Below, one piece after another: positions 42,737 to 52,718 of a DNA stretch of 64,000 bases. A model generated the notes under the pieces. That model did no database searches and had not been told where the DNA came from. It saw only the letters and a program-made list of their open reading frames with translations. Location of the stretch: the NCBI RefSeq assembly GCF_026153455.1, contig NZ_CP110629.1, positions 2,232,001 through 2,296,000 of the forward strand, written 5' to 3'. Position 1 is the first letter of the stretch. Each line of letters opens with the position of its first letter. Position numbers and translations under genes: made by a program. The stretch is from Marinimicrobium sp. C6131. GTDB lineage: Bacteria; Pseudomonadota; Gammaproteobacteria; Pseudomonadales; Cellvibrionaceae.

Positions 42737-43112
42737 ATCTGAAATTCCTTCGCTTTTTGACTTATGGGTTTTGCGACTCTTCAGCATTCTGTCCGCCGAG
42801 ACTGTCAGCCGCCGTCGAAGAGCTTGTTGCGAAACGCAACCGGACCAGAAGCGTCCGTTTTTCACTCATTCACCACAGGCGTACTCCGAACGGCGGCTGA
42901 CAGATCATTTACAGGGGAAATCGACTGGAAGGGTTTTCGATATTGTGACTTGGTGCACAACATTGAGAGAAGCCGCTCCGGATTAAATCACCGGACGATG
43001 GTCGATTAGTGATGCTGCAGATGGCGGGGGTTTCGACAGGTCTTGCGGTGCGGGAGACACTTCAATGAGACCGGGAGAAATCCTTTTCTCCCGGGTATAC
43101 GAAGTCAATCGC
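42737..43112. other. Intergenic region with a strong hairpin
   Basis: This 376-bp gap holds the CHRD promoter and the end of the xylanase transcript. The hairpin CCGGGAGAAA (43071-43080) / TTTCTCCCGG (43085-43094) has a 10-bp perfect stem and lies 19 bp after the xylanase stop, so it may end that transcript even though no T-run follows on that strand. Confidence 0.55.
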
Positions 43113-44813
43113 TTAGCGGTTCAGGTATTCCATCAACCACTGCATGGCCGGGCGCTGTTGACCATCACTGGTCATCAGGCCGGTGCCTTCGCGCCAGGTG
43201 GCGCCCACGATATACCCCCACAGGGTAATACCAACCACATTGGGATGGTTGTAGAAGATCGGGAAGTGCGTCTGCATATACTCAAGCTGCAACTGGTCGT
43301 TGGACTCCTGAATGTCGTACTCGGAGATGTACAGCGGCAGACCCAGCTCAGAAATCTGATCCAGCTTGGCTTCAATTTCCGGACCGGTCCAGACGCGCGG
43401 GTTGTACAGGCCGTGGGCCTGAAGACCCAGCGCATCCACATAACCGGAGTTCACGGCCGGGCGGATCATATCGATGATCGCGTCGGTGTCCCAGGTCATG
43501 AAGTTGAAGTCGTTATAGATCAGAACCGCGTTCGGGCAGTGCTCACGGGCAAGGCGGAACGATTCGGTGATCCAGTCGCTGCCAAAGGCGCTCTCGGCGT
43601 AGTTGGCCGGTGCGTGCGAGGGCAGCGCTTCGTTCACCACGTCGATCATTTCGGTATCGGGGTAGCGGTCACAGTAGTCGCTGATCCACTCTTCGATTTC
43701 CGCGCGTTGTTCCGCCGGGCTCAGGCTATCAATCCAGCCGGGACGCTGACTGCCCCACACCAGTACGTGAGCTTTGACCGGAATGCCGTTGGCGCGAGCA
43801 AAATCATAGATGGCATCGAGTGGACCCCAGTTGTACTGATCGCGCGTGCCTTCGACTGAGCCCCACTTGCCTTCGTTTTCCGGGGTGATCTGATCCCAGT
43901 ACTGCATGAAGTCGGAGCGGACCTGGCCGTTGGTGGTGATGTTGCCGACGTGGAACGGCGGGAAATCCGGGTTACCCGGGTTCGGGTCGCTGCTGCTTGA
44001 GCTTGACGAGCTGCTGGAGCTGGAGGACGAACTGCTGCCATCAAACGGATTGCCGAAACCGATGGAGCCATTGCAGTGCAGCATTTCCGAATAGGAACCC
44101 GCGCCGCATTCGCCGTCCCAGGCGCCGGTGTTGTCCTGTTGATCTTCCGCCTGGTAGGTGACGCCGTTGACGATCACGTAATCCACTTGCACGTCACGAT
44201 CGCCTTCATCATTGGTGAAGGCCACACGTAGCTCACCAGTGGCGTTGGTGCTCACGCTGTAATCCAGCATGCCGACACTCAGCGTCCAGGTTTCGATCGT
44301 CTGGCCACCAATTTCCAGGCTGACACTTTCGTCGCCGGTCACGCCACTCATGCGCACGGTCACGCTGTTGTCACCGCCGGAATCAGAGCTGCTGGAACTG
44401 CTTGAACTACTGGAGCTGTCGGAGCTGGAGCTGCTGCTCGAGCCATCGCCCCCTTCCACATCAAGGGAAGCCAACTCCGCAATGCTGCCACCGTTGGCGC
44501 AGAAACCGAAGCCGGTGCTGTTACCCGCCTGAATGGTGGCGTTATGAGCGGCGGGGGTCACCGAGGTGCCGCTCAGGTTGCCGTTCCAGAGGTTGTCGAT
44601 GCTGCTGCCGTTGAGGTCCAGGCCGACGGTCCAGTCCGTGATTGCACTACCGCCATTATTGTCGATGGTGACGCTGGCACAATAGCCCGAGCCCCATTGA
44701 TTATCGACGTTCAGGGTGGCCTCGGCGGAGCCGGAGGTGATGGCCTGCGCTGCCTGGGCGGACATGAACAGCGCCGCCGCCAACATCAGCTGCTTGCGTA
44801 GTAGGTTTGTCAT
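43113..44813 (-). CDS. Endo-1,4-beta-xylanase, CBM2 + xylan-binding module + GH10
   Basis: A 566-residue secreted enzyme that cuts beta-1,4 bonds in xylan. Signal peptide about 1-24; CBM2 about 26-122; poly-serine linker; a CBM60/CBM36-like module (VRMSGVTGDESVSLEIGG to VDYVIVNGVTYQAED); a short GNPF segment; a second poly-serine linker; then GH10. The acid/base is E395 in DVVNEALP and the nucleophile is E498 in LYISEYDI. Poly-serine linkers are typical of Cellvibrio and Saccharophagus hydrolases. CAGGAG precedes the ATG. The divergent neighbour is a TonB-dependent receptor that could import its products. Confidence 0.95.
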   Translation of the reverse strand: MTNLLRKQLMLAAALFMSAQAAQAITSGSAEATLNVDNQWGSGYCASVTIDNNGGSAITDWTVGLDLNGSSIDNLWNGNLSGTSVTPAAHNATIQAGNSTGFGFCANGGSIAELASLDVEGGDGSSSSSSSDSSSSSSSSSSSDSGGDNSVTVRMSGVTGDESVSLEIGGQTIETWTLSVGMLDYSVSTNATGELRVAFTNDEGDRDVQVDYVIVNGVTYQAEDQQDNTGAWDGECGAGSYSEMLHCNGSIGFGNPFDGSSSSSSSSSSSSSSSSDPNPGNPDFPPFHVGNITTNGQVRSDFMQYWDQITPENEGKWGSVEGTRDQYNWGPLDAIYDFARANGIPVKAHVLVWGSQRPGWIDSLSPAEQRAEIEEWISDYCDRYPDTEMIDVVNEALPSHAPANYAESAFGSDWITESFRLAREHCPNAVLIYNDFNFMTWDTDAIIDMIRPAVNSGYVDALGLQAHGLYNPRVWTGPEIEAKLDQISELGLPLYISEYDIQESNDQLQLEYMQTHFPIFYNHPNVVGITLWGYIVGATWREGTGLMTSDGQQRPAMQWLMEYLNR

Positions 44814-45140
44814 TTTCGAACTCCTGTTTCAAGTCATTATTGGCATGTGGAGTGTTGCAAATGAATGCAATGAAACGCCTGATGATCGACGGAAGTTCGA
44901 CTCAACAACAACTTAAGTGAATAGCGCAGACTGTTGATTATTAGAACGGGTTATCAAGCGCTATTGGGTACCGCCGATCCGTAGGCGTCCTCTGGAGTTA
45001 ACTACCGCGCCCACATATTGTCAATTTGAACTTAAGTGGTTGGCGCCTGTTGCTTTTATTGTTTCCCCGGTTTGTGTGACACATCACGAATTCCGCCAAT
45101 TTCCCCCCTCGCACTGCCCAATAAGTCACAGTTACGACTA
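44814..45140. other. Divergent intergenic region, xylanase / receptor
   Basis: Non-coding. The palindrome ACTTAAGT occurs twice (44911-44918 and 45030-45037), 119 bp apart, which could be regulator sites or chance. The receptor promoter follows at 45141. Confidence 0.45.
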
Positions 45141-45169
45141 TTGACATACTTGTATACATGTCTTACTTT
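45141..45169 (+). promoter_or_regulatory. Sigma-70 promoter of the TonB-dependent receptor gene
   Basis: TTGACA (45141-45146) and TACTTT (45164-45169) are exactly 17 bp apart. The spacer contains the perfect palindrome TGTATACA within ACTTGTATACATGT, a plausible repressor site. The untranslated leader would be about 110 nt. Confidence 0.65.
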
Positions 45170-45288
45170 AAGACTTAGAGATCGGATGACTATAAGTTGG
45201 CCGATCTCACTTCGCCCTCCCACATTCCGGGTGAAATGAATAATGCGCCAATTTTCATAACGATAAGCCAGCTTGGAGATTGTTCATC

Positions 45289-48189
45289 ATGAAAACCCCA
45301 ACTTTCCGCCTCAGCAAACTGGGTTTGCTGGGCCTTGCCATCGGTACCGCCAGTTTTACCCAGGCGCAGGATGCCAATGAAGAAGCCACCCCTGCCGCCA
45401 GCGGCCTCGAAGAGGTTGTGGTGACCGGCTACCGCGGATCGCTGCTCAACTCAACCAATGCCAAACGGGATTCCAACGGTTTCTCGGATGTGATTTTTGC
45501 CGATGACATCGGCAACATGCCCAGCCAGAACCTGGCTGAGTCCCTGGCCCGAATTCCCGGTGTGAAAATCAACCGTGAAGTGACCGGTGAAGGCCAGCAG
45601 ATTTCCGTGCGGGGCCTGGGCCCGAGCTTTACCAAGATTGCCCTCAACGGCAATGCCATGGCAGTGGCCTCTACCGGTAGCCTGACCTCCGGTGACCGAA
45701 ATCGCGAAGTGGATCTGGACCTGTTCCCCACCGAGCTGTTCAGTAGCCTGGCGGTGTCCAAAACCGCAACCGCCGGCCAGCTCGAAGGCGGGGTATCCGG
45801 TTATGTGAACATGCGCACGGCGCGCCCTTCCGACTTTGACGGCCAGCATTTCAGTTACTCCCTGGAAGGGGCCTACAGCGAGCTTAGTGAAGACGTCAGC
45901 CCCAAGTATTCCTTCATGTACAGCAACTCCAACGAGCAGTTTGGCGTGCTGTTTGGTCTGGCCGGTGAGCAGAAGAGCTCCCGAGTGGATGGCTATGAAG
46001 CGGTTGCGCTCTACACCGACGGCTGTGTGGCCGAGTGGAGCAATCCCGAGCGCACCAACTCGGCCTGTGTCGAAGGCAGTGAAGGCTTCAACCACTTTTT
46101 CTGGAGCCCTGAAGCCACGGCGGATTACGCGGCGGCCAAAGACGGCGTGGAAGTTGGCGACCCGGTCGATCCGGTGGCCACCTCCGGCCTGGACGCTGAA
46201 ACACTGGATACCGCTCTACTACCCTATCTGGGCCGCCCCATGACCTCAGTAGGGGACCGCGACCGGATGACTGGTCTGCTCTCGCTGGAGTTCCGCCCCA
46301 ATGACGATATGGAGTTCGTACTGGACACCATGTACGCTCAGGCGGACCGCGATTTTACCCGGACCGAAGCCATGCTCTGGGGACGGCGTAACTATCTGCA
46401 CCAGGGCGCGGCCATCATTCCCGAAGATGTGACCGTCGAAAATGGCTATGTGACCGACGCCACTTTCTATAATGCGCATATCTGGGTGGGCTCACGCCAG
46501 TACGTGGAAGACCTGAACTTCGTCAGCTTCATGCCCAGCATGGCCTGGCAGATCAGCGATGACTTCAAGGCCGATATCTCGGCAAGCTACACCAAGTCCG
46601 AATTCGATCGCGATGAGCCCTATGTGTTGTACATGTCGCCCGGCGCAACCATGCAGTACACGGTCAACGGCACCGTTCCCTCATTCAGCTTCAGCGAAGA
46701 CCCAGCCAGCCCGGACATTGGCTGGACTTGGCAGCAGGAGTTCGACCAGAACGAAGACGGCGTAATTCAGGACAATGAAAAGTTCGGTGACCGGTTCCGC
46801 ATCCAGCGCAATACCCGAGTGACCGAAACCAACGGCTTCCACGCCGATTTCGCCTGGGGCGAGGATGCCAATATCAACGGTTTCAAGTTCGGCCTGGCGT
46901 GGGATGAAAACTCCAGCGACATGAACGCCTTCGGCGGCACCACCGATTTTCAGGACAACAATGTCGACGGCTCCGATGCGGACGAAAACTTCGCCGACTA
47001 TCTCGGGCCTTCATTGGTGAATGATCTGGGCAGCAGTATCAGCGGTTACAACGGCTATTCCGGTATCGCCCAGGTGGACTGGAACCGGATCAAGCAGGCC
47101 ACCAACTACAATGACTATGAGCCGGAGCAACTCGCCGGTGACCAGTTCGGACAGACCGTGGGCAACATCAGCGAGGAAGTATTAGGGCTGTACATTGAAG
47201 GCAACCTCGAGCAGGAAATCAGCGGGCGCCCCCTGCGGATCAACGCGGGCACCCGCTGGGTGGATACCAAGCAGAACGTCAGTACGATGGAGAGCGAGAC
47301 CAACGAGGATTACAGCAAGATCCTGCCCTCCTTCAGCATGGTGTACGACCTGCGGGATGACATCAAGCTGCGGATGAGCGGTTCGCGCAGCCTGACCCGA
47401 GCCAATCCCTCCGACATGTTCCCCAATTCCGCCTGGGGTAGTTCGGGTGTGGACTCCGTCAATGCGGGCAATCCCAACCTGTCTCCGTTCGAAGCCACCA
47501 ATTTCGATCTCGGCGGTGAGTGGTACTTTGATCAGGGTGGCTACGTCGGCTTCACCCACTTCATCAAGGAAGTGACCGGCTTCACCCAATCCGACAGCAT
47601 TAACGTCGACTGGTTGGACCTGCCCAGCTACGGCATGGACATCAACAACATCGGTGAAGACCGTGAGCAGGCCCTGGCCGAATGTGGCGGGCCCGAAGCG
47701 TGCACCGTGGTGGTGAACACCAGCAGTAACGTGAACGGTTCGACCACGTTGTCGGGGTACGAAGCCATGTGGGTCATGCCTCTGGACTTCATTGTGGAAG
47801 GCCTCGGGTTCGACACCAGCGCCACTCACATCACCCAGGACGCGAGCGACGAAGATGCCATCGTGACCGGTATTTCCGACTGGACCTACAACTTCACCGG
47901 TTACTACGAAACCGACCGTCTGCAGGCGCGCCTGACCTATTATCATCAGGACGGCTCAGTTGCGGGTTACACCCAAGGGCTGGAAATCATTTCCATGGAC
48001 CGCTCCCAGGTGGACTTCTCTGGCAGCTACCGTCTGCCGGTAATGGAGGATCAAAACCTGACCTTGACCTTCGATGCCTACAATCTGACCGATGAACCGG
48101 TGGGCAGCTGGCACGAAGTCAAAGGTATTGCCTTCAACGCCTTCTACCCGGGCGCCACCTATACCTTTGGTATCCGCGGTTCTTTTTAA
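45289..48189 (+). CDS. TonB-dependent outer-membrane receptor
   Basis: A 966-residue outer-membrane transporter. Signal peptide about 1-26; a TonB-box-like EEVVVTGYRGSL near residues 43-54; a plug domain with ADDIGNMPSQNLAESLARIPGV and ISVRGLGPSFTKIALNGN; then a long beta-barrel ending in the aromatic signature TFGIRGSF. The plug style is that of the Xanthomonas/Caulobacter receptor group, which often imports oligosaccharides. With the divergent xylanase and the downstream DUF1080 protein, a plant-glycan substrate is likely but not proven. ATG was chosen over a TTG three codons upstream. Confidence 0.93.
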   Translation: MKTPTFRLSKLGLLGLAIGTASFTQAQDANEEATPAASGLEEVVVTGYRGSLLNSTNAKRDSNGFSDVIFADDIGNMPSQNLAESLARIPGVKINREVTGEGQQISVRGLGPSFTKIALNGNAMAVASTGSLTSGDRNREVDLDLFPTELFSSLAVSKTATAGQLEGGVSGYVNMRTARPSDFDGQHFSYSLEGAYSELSEDVSPKYSFMYSNSNEQFGVLFGLAGEQKSSRVDGYEAVALYTDGCVAEWSNPERTNSACVEGSEGFNHFFWSPEATADYAAAKDGVEVGDPVDPVATSGLDAETLDTALLPYLGRPMTSVGDRDRMTGLLSLEFRPNDDMEFVLDTMYAQADRDFTRTEAMLWGRRNYLHQGAAIIPEDVTVENGYVTDATFYNAHIWVGSRQYVEDLNFVSFMPSMAWQISDDFKADISASYTKSEFDRDEPYVLYMSPGATMQYTVNGTVPSFSFSEDPASPDIGWTWQQEFDQNEDGVIQDNEKFGDRFRIQRNTRVTETNGFHADFAWGEDANINGFKFGLAWDENSSDMNAFGGTTDFQDNNVDGSDADENFADYLGPSLVNDLGSSISGYNGYSGIAQVDWNRIKQATNYNDYEPEQLAGDQFGQTVGNISEEVLGLYIEGNLEQEISGRPLRINAGTRWVDTKQNVSTMESETNEDYSKILPSFSMVYDLRDDIKLRMSGSRSLTRANPSDMFPNSAWGSSGVDSVNAGNPNLSPFEATNFDLGGEWYFDQGGYVGFTHFIKEVTGFTQSDSINVDWLDLPSYGMDINNIGEDREQALAECGGPEACTVVVNTSSNVNGSTTLSGYEAMWVMPLDFIVEGLGFDTSATHITQDASDEDAIVTGISDWTYNFTGYYETDRLQARLTYYHQDGSVAGYTQGLEIISMDRSQVDFSGSYRLPVMEDQNLTLTFDAYNLTDEPVGSWHEVKGIAFNAFYPGATYTFGIRGSF

Positions 48190-48240
48190 TGCGGCGCAAT
48201 GCGTAAACCTCCTGCCCAAGGACGGGACTGTCAACGCCTT

Positions 48241-48270
48241 GGCCGGTGAATGCGTTCACCGGCCTTTTTT
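48241..48270 (+). terminator. Rho-independent terminator of the receptor gene
   Basis: A perfect 10-bp stem GGCCGGTGAA / TTCACCGGCC with loop TGCG is followed by six T. It lies 51 bp after the receptor stop. Confidence 0.95.
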
Positions 48271-48380
48271 ATGCAAGGATTGCCCGACTCAAAATTTATA
48301 TAAGAATTTGTTTTCATATAATAAATTTGGCATTATGCCTGCATTAAACGATAACCCCAATAAACAAAATAGGTACCTTC

Positions 48381-49214
48381 ATGCGCTGGACCCGAAACCT
48401 ACTCTGCATTGGAGTCGCCGCTGCGGCTCTCGCCGGTTGCAACACGCAAACCAGTCCCCAGAACAGCTCCGACCGGGAAGAATGGGTGGAGCTGTTCAAC
48501 GGCCAGGATCTGGACGACTGGATCATCAAGATTGCCGGCTCTCCTCCAGGCGAAAACACCCTGAACACCTTCCGCCTGGAGGACGGCAAGATCGTGGTCA
48601 GTTATGACCAATACGATGAACTGAACGGTCGCTGGGGCCACATTTTCTACAAGGAGCCCTTCTCCCACTACCGCATCGAGGTGGAATACCGCTTTGTGGG
48701 CGAACAGGTCGCCGGTGCGCCGGAGTGGGCCATTCGCAACAACGGCATCATGTACCACGCCCAGTCGCCTTATGAGATGGCGATCGACCAGGGGTACCCC
48801 GCCTGCATGGAGGTGCAACTGCTCGGCGGCAACGGCACCGATGAGCGCCACACCTCCAACCTGGTGACGCCGGGTACCCATGCGGTTTATGAAGGCGAGC
48901 TGCGCCAGGACCACATCATCGAGTCCACCAGCAAGACCTATCACGGCGATCAGTGGGTGACCGCCGAGGTGGAAGTGCACGGCAATGAACTGGCCATTCA
49001 TCGGGTGGAAGGTGAAGAGGTCATCCGGTACAGCGGCATGCAACTGGACGATGGTACGTTGCTGCACGAGGGCTATATCGCACTGCAGGCGGAAAGTGCC
49101 CCCATCGAGTTCCGCTCGGTGCGCCTGCTCAACCTCAAGGGCTGCATGGACGACACTGCCAGCAACTATAAACCCTATTTTGTGGCAAACGACCCGGACG
49201 CCTGCACCGACTGA
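48381..49214 (+). CDS. DUF1080 (3-keto-disaccharide hydrolase-like) lipoprotein
   Basis: A 277-residue lipoprotein with lipobox LAGC (Cys20). The DUF1080 beta-sandwich follows: WVELFNGQDLDDWIIK, then FSHYRIEVEYRFVGEQ and IEFRSVRLLNLKGCMDDTASNYKPY, the last a short Cys-containing tail. Some DUF1080 members cleave 3-keto-glycosides and others only bind carbohydrate. The long AT-rich leader may hold its promoter. Its place after the receptor suggests a role in glycan use. Confidence 0.9.
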   Translation: MRWTRNLLCIGVAAAALAGCNTQTSPQNSSDREEWVELFNGQDLDDWIIKIAGSPPGENTLNTFRLEDGKIVVSYDQYDELNGRWGHIFYKEPFSHYRIEVEYRFVGEQVAGAPEWAIRNNGIMYHAQSPYEMAIDQGYPACMEVQLLGGNGTDERHTSNLVTPGTHAVYEGELRQDHIIESTSKTYHGDQWVTAEVEVHGNELAIHRVEGEEVIRYSGMQLDDGTLLHEGYIALQAESAPIEFRSVRLLNLKGCMDDTASNYKPYFVANDPDACTD

Positions 49215-49261
49215 CGATGTCACCGGGATAGCGCCGCCCCGATCTGTTACCCCTCCGCTTG

Positions 49262-49294
49262 AGCCGCCACCCGACACCGGGCGACGGCTTTTTT
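49262..49294 (+). terminator. Rho-independent terminator of the DUF1080 gene
   Basis: The outer stem AGCCG (49262-49266) / CGGCT (49285-49289) is extended by an inner CCCG (49270-49273) / CGGG (49278-49281). It runs into six T (49289-49294). Confidence 0.8.
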
Positions 49295-49362
49295 ATTAGC
49301 CTTGGTCAGATATACTAGGCCCTCTTATACTGACCCTCCCTGTTTCACCATCGGAGCTTTTC

Positions 49363-50922
49363 ATGCTGGAAGCCGTCTGGATCGCATTTGCCTTTACTCT
49401 GGGATTTCTGGTTCACCGGATGGGCCTGCCCAATCTGATCGGCTATCTGGCCGCCGGTTTTGCCATCAGTGCCGTCGCGCCGGCATTGAACCTCCCCGAA
49501 GAGAATGGTGAAATTCTGGATCATATCGCCCACCTGGGTGTACTGCTTCTGCTGTTTACGGTGGGCCTGAAGCTGCGCCTGCGCAACCTGGTGCGCCCGG
49601 AGGTGATCGGTGGCGGCCTGATGCATTTTACCGTCTCCTGCCTGCTGCTCGCCCCGGCGTTTTACCTGTTTATGGATGTGTCTCCCTACACGGCCGGCAT
49701 GCTGGCGGTGGCCCTGGCTTTTTCCAGTACCGTATTGGCGGCCAAGGTACTCGACAGCAAGCGCGAACTGCGGGCGTTTCACGGGCGGGTGGCCATTGGC
49801 ATTCTGATTGTGCAGGACCTGATCGCGCTGGTGGTCATGGCCTTTGCCAACGGTGAGACACCGTCCTGGTGGGCGCTGCTGATTTTCGCCCTGCCGCTGT
49901 TGCGCCCGGTGTTCTATCGCCTGCTCGATATGAGTGGCCACGATGAGTTGCTGATGTTGCTGGGTTTGCTGTTGGCACTGGCGGTGGGCGGCCAGGGTTT
50001 CGAGTCCGTGGGGCTCAGCTCCGAACTGGGGGCGCTGGCGTTTGGCGCCCTGCTGGCCAATCACCCGCGCGCGACCGAGCTGTCCAATTCGTTGTGGAGC
50101 GTCAAAGAGCTGTTTCTGGTGGGTTTCTTCCTGCAGATTGGCATGGAGGGGTTGCCCGACACCGATATGCTGATTTTTGCCGCGATCATGACGCTGGTGC
50201 TGCCGCTCAAGGGGCTGCTGTTTTTCGTGTTGCTGCTGGCCTTCAAGCTGCGCGCCCGCAGCGCCTTTCTGACCGGACTGAGCCTGAGCAACTACAGCGA
50301 GTTTGGCCTGATCGTGGCCAGTGTCGCGTTGCCGGAGTGGCTGGTGCCGATTGCCATTACCCTGGCGTTTTCCTTCGTGCTCTCCGCACCGCTCAACCAC
50401 ATCGCCCACCCGCTCTACGAGAAGCTGGCCAACCGCCTGCAGAAGCTGGAACGGGATAGCTGGCATCCGGACGAGCAGCCGATTTCCCTGGGCGATGCCG
50501 AAGTGGTGGTGATGGGTATGGGCCGGACCGGTGCCGCGGCCTATGAGCGCCTGCAGAAGCAGGGCTACAAGTTGATTGCGCTGGATTCGGACCCCGGCAA
50601 GGTGGACAAACACCGCAAGGCGGGACGCAACATTCTGTTCGCCGACGCCGAGGATCAGGCCTTCTGGCAGGGGCTGGACATGTCCCGTATCAAGGCGGTG
50701 GTGTTGAGCATGAGCGACTCGGAAGCGAAGATCATTTCCGCCAGAAAGCTGCGCAGTAATGGCTTTGAGGGCTATATCGTGTCCCACAGTCTGTACGAGG
50801 ATGAGGCCAACCGCATTGATGCCGCTGGCGCCAACCGGACGTACCTGACGATGAACGAGGCGGGCACCAGCCTGGCCGAGCACATCTGCCAGTACATGCA
50901 GACCGGCCGGGCCGAGCACTGA
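49363..50922 (+). CDS. CPA2 cation:proton antiporter with RCK domain (KefB/YbaL-like)
   Basis: A 519-residue inner-membrane protein. The first 375 residues hold about 12 membrane helices with the CPA2 patterns GLKLRL and FSSTVLAAK. The C-terminal part is a TrkA-N/RCK nucleotide-binding domain (VVMGMGRTGAAAYERL, then LIALDSD). Such proteins export K+ or Na+ for H+ and are gated by NAD(H) or glutathione adducts. No KefF-like partner is adjacent. Its stop abuts the stop of the convergent amidotransferase gene with no bases between. Confidence 0.92.
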   Translation: MLEAVWIAFAFTLGFLVHRMGLPNLIGYLAAGFAISAVAPALNLPEENGEILDHIAHLGVLLLLFTVGLKLRLRNLVRPEVIGGGLMHFTVSCLLLAPAFYLFMDVSPYTAGMLAVALAFSSTVLAAKVLDSKRELRAFHGRVAIGILIVQDLIALVVMAFANGETPSWWALLIFALPLLRPVFYRLLDMSGHDELLMLLGLLLALAVGGQGFESVGLSSELGALAFGALLANHPRATELSNSLWSVKELFLVGFFLQIGMEGLPDTDMLIFAAIMTLVLPLKGLLFFVLLLAFKLRARSAFLTGLSLSNYSEFGLIVASVALPEWLVPIAITLAFSFVLSAPLNHIAHPLYEKLANRLQKLERDSWHPDEQPISLGDAEVVVMGMGRTGAAAYERLQKQGYKLIALDSDPGKVDKHRKAGRNILFADAEDQAFWQGLDMSRIKAVVLSMSDSEAKIISARKLRSNGFEGYIVSHSLYEDEANRIDAAGANRTYLTMNEAGTSLAEHICQYMQTGRAEH

Positions 50923-51630
50923 TCAGGCGACAGCCTGCTCAAGGAACCGACGCATCCAATGCCCGACACGTTCGCCCTGGTGAGGAACCGAATAGCTTTG
51001 AATCACCCGGGCAAGGTGGTCCGGGTTCAGTTCGTGTTTGCGATACTGCAACAGGGCTTGAGCGTAATCCACGCTGAACTCCGGATGGCCCTGAATGGCC
51101 AGAACCCGACCGGGAATATAGAAGGCCGCGTTCGGGCAGAACTCATTGCTGAGCAGGCGCTCGGCGTCGGGCGGCAAGCGGGTCACCTGGTCGCGGTGAC
51201 TGATGATCAGCGAGACCGGTTCGGCGTCATCCACAAACGGCGGCCTGGTCAGCAATGGATAGGTCATCACCCCCAGGCCCCAGCCCCCGCTCGCGCGCCC
51301 GGCTTCTCCGCCCAGAGCATGGGCCAGCAGTTGATGGCCAAAACAGATACCCACCATCGGCTTACCCGTCTGAAACAGCGCCTGAACATACTCGCGCAGT
51401 CGACGAACCCAGGGGTCATCGGAAAAGGCATCGTACTGACTGCCAGTAATCAGATAGGCATCATACCGGTTCATGTCCGGTGGGTAGTCGCCCTCGATAA
51501 CCCTGAAAGTGTCCATCTCCCAATCGAGCTGCTGACGCTCGAACAGTGCTTCAAACATCCGGCCGTAGCTGTGGTACTTCGACTGCAACGACTCTCTCAG
51601 AATATCCGCATCCAGAATGGCCAACCGCAT
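50923..51630 (-). CDS. Class I glutamine amidotransferase-like protein
   Basis: A 235-residue cytoplasmic protein with the class I amidotransferase triad: C96 in GICFGHQLLAHALGG, then H182 and E184 in GHPEF. No synthase domain is attached, so it resembles the stand-alone GuaA-like amidotransferases (YfeJ/gamma-glutamyl hydrolase type) whose substrates are often unknown. The start is MRLAILDAD; upstream codons lie in the neighbouring gene region. It follows the HPP gene by 22 bp on the same strand and is likely in one operon with it. Confidence 0.9.
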   Translation of the reverse strand: MRLAILDADILRESLQSKYHSYGRMFEALFERQQLDWEMDTFRVIEGDYPPDMNRYDAYLITGSQYDAFSDDPWVRRLREYVQALFQTGKPMVGICFGHQLLAHALGGEAGRASGGWGLGVMTYPLLTRPPFVDDAEPVSLIISHRDQVTRLPPDAERLLSNEFCPNAAFYIPGRVLAIQGHPEFSVDYAQALLQYRKHELNPDHLARVIQSYSVPHQGERVGHWMRRFLEQAVA

Positions 51631-51652
51631 GCACTGACTCCCGTCTTGTTGA

Positions 51653-52645
51653 TCAACTGCCGCCCAGCTTAACCCACCTTCCGCCAGATTCCACCACTTC
51701 GAAGCGCGCCCACTGCCGGAATTCTTCCCGCTGGCAGATGCCGGTCTCATAGGCGTTGGCGCCGGCGACGTTTTTATAGATCACCTGGTCCCTGCGCCGC
51801 TCCCCCGCCTCGGCGGCGTCGACCACCTGCCTGACACACCAGTGGTGCCCCAGCTCGCCGTTACTGTAGAAGTGACCGGCGTCAATTCGCTGCGGGTGCT
51901 CAACCTGTCGCTCGGCGTGCTCCCGTGCCAGTTGCGTCAGCTCCACCAGCTCTTCCGTGGTGATATCGACGTAGGAGTTCAGTTGCTCCATGGCGGCGGC
52001 CAGGTCTTCCTGACTGAGGGTAATGGAACCGACTTTGGGCGGCGCGTGTCTGGTATGGTCCAGGCGGCGACTCCAGTGGGCCGGATAGCGGCGCCATGCG
52101 AAGAAGCTGTTGAACAGTACCGCCATGGCCACGAGCGTGACCGCATTCAGTGCCACCGGGGTGATCACATAATGGTAACCCATTGAATGTACACTGGCGC
52201 CACCGATGACCGCCACCAGGGCAGTGGCGCCACCGGGCGGATGAATACAGCGCAGGTAATGCATGGTCGCGACGGCCAGCCCTACGGCCAGAGCCGGCGT
52301 CCAGAGCGCACCGGGGAACAGCTTTTGGCAGCTGACCCCGACCGCAGCGGAAACCAGATGGCCGCCAATGACCGCCCAGGGCTGGGATAAAGCCCCGTGC
52401 GGCACGGCAAACAGCAGTACCGCCGAGGCGCCCATGGAGGCGAGCATCAACAGGGCACCGACGTCGGCCAGATACCAGTGGGAGACGCCATAGACCGCCA
52501 GAATGCCCGCGAAGGCGCCCAGCGCCGAGAGCAGTTTTTCACTATGGCGGGTCGTATTGCGCTCAATTCCAAGGTAAGCACGGATTTCGCGCCAGAGAGA
52601 GGAAAAAGACACCGACCGGTCCTCATGCACCAAAAAAGGGCGCAT
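51653..52645 (-). CDS. HPP family membrane protein
   Basis: A 330-residue protein. Residues about 35-185 hold four or five membrane helices, including the family motif HPPGGATAL. The last 140 residues are soluble and contain no complete CBS pair that I can identify. HPP proteins have been linked to nitrite or anion transport in plants and cyanobacteria. The ribosome site is weak, so the start is not certain. It is divergent from the hemolysin III gene. Confidence 0.9.
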   Translation of the reverse strand: MRPFLVHEDRSVSFSSLWREIRAYLGIERNTTRHSEKLLSALGAFAGILAVYGVSHWYLADVGALLMLASMGASAVLLFAVPHGALSQPWAVIGGHLVSAAVGVSCQKLFPGALWTPALAVGLAVATMHYLRCIHPPGGATALVAVIGGASVHSMGYHYVITPVALNAVTLVAMAVLFNSFFAWRRYPAHWSRRLDHTRHAPPKVGSITLSQEDLAAAMEQLNSYVDITTEELVELTQLAREHAERQVEHPQRIDAGHFYSNGELGHHWCVRQVVDAAEAGERRRDQVIYKNVAGANAYETGICQREEFRQWARFEVVESGGRWVKLGGS

Positions 52646-52718
52646 AGTATCATTAGCCGGACCCTCATGGGTCGGTTATGCTGGCGCTCAGTAACAGACT
52701 CTACTCCGGGAGTATCCG

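Noticed and set aside
44269..44532. Leu/Glu-repeat frame opposite the xylanase serine linker
   Set aside because: It is the reverse complement of the poly-serine linker codons.
49345..50919. 524-codon minus-strand frame opposite the CPA2 antiporter
   Set aside because: Gln/His-rich antisense shadow of a clear membrane transporter gene.
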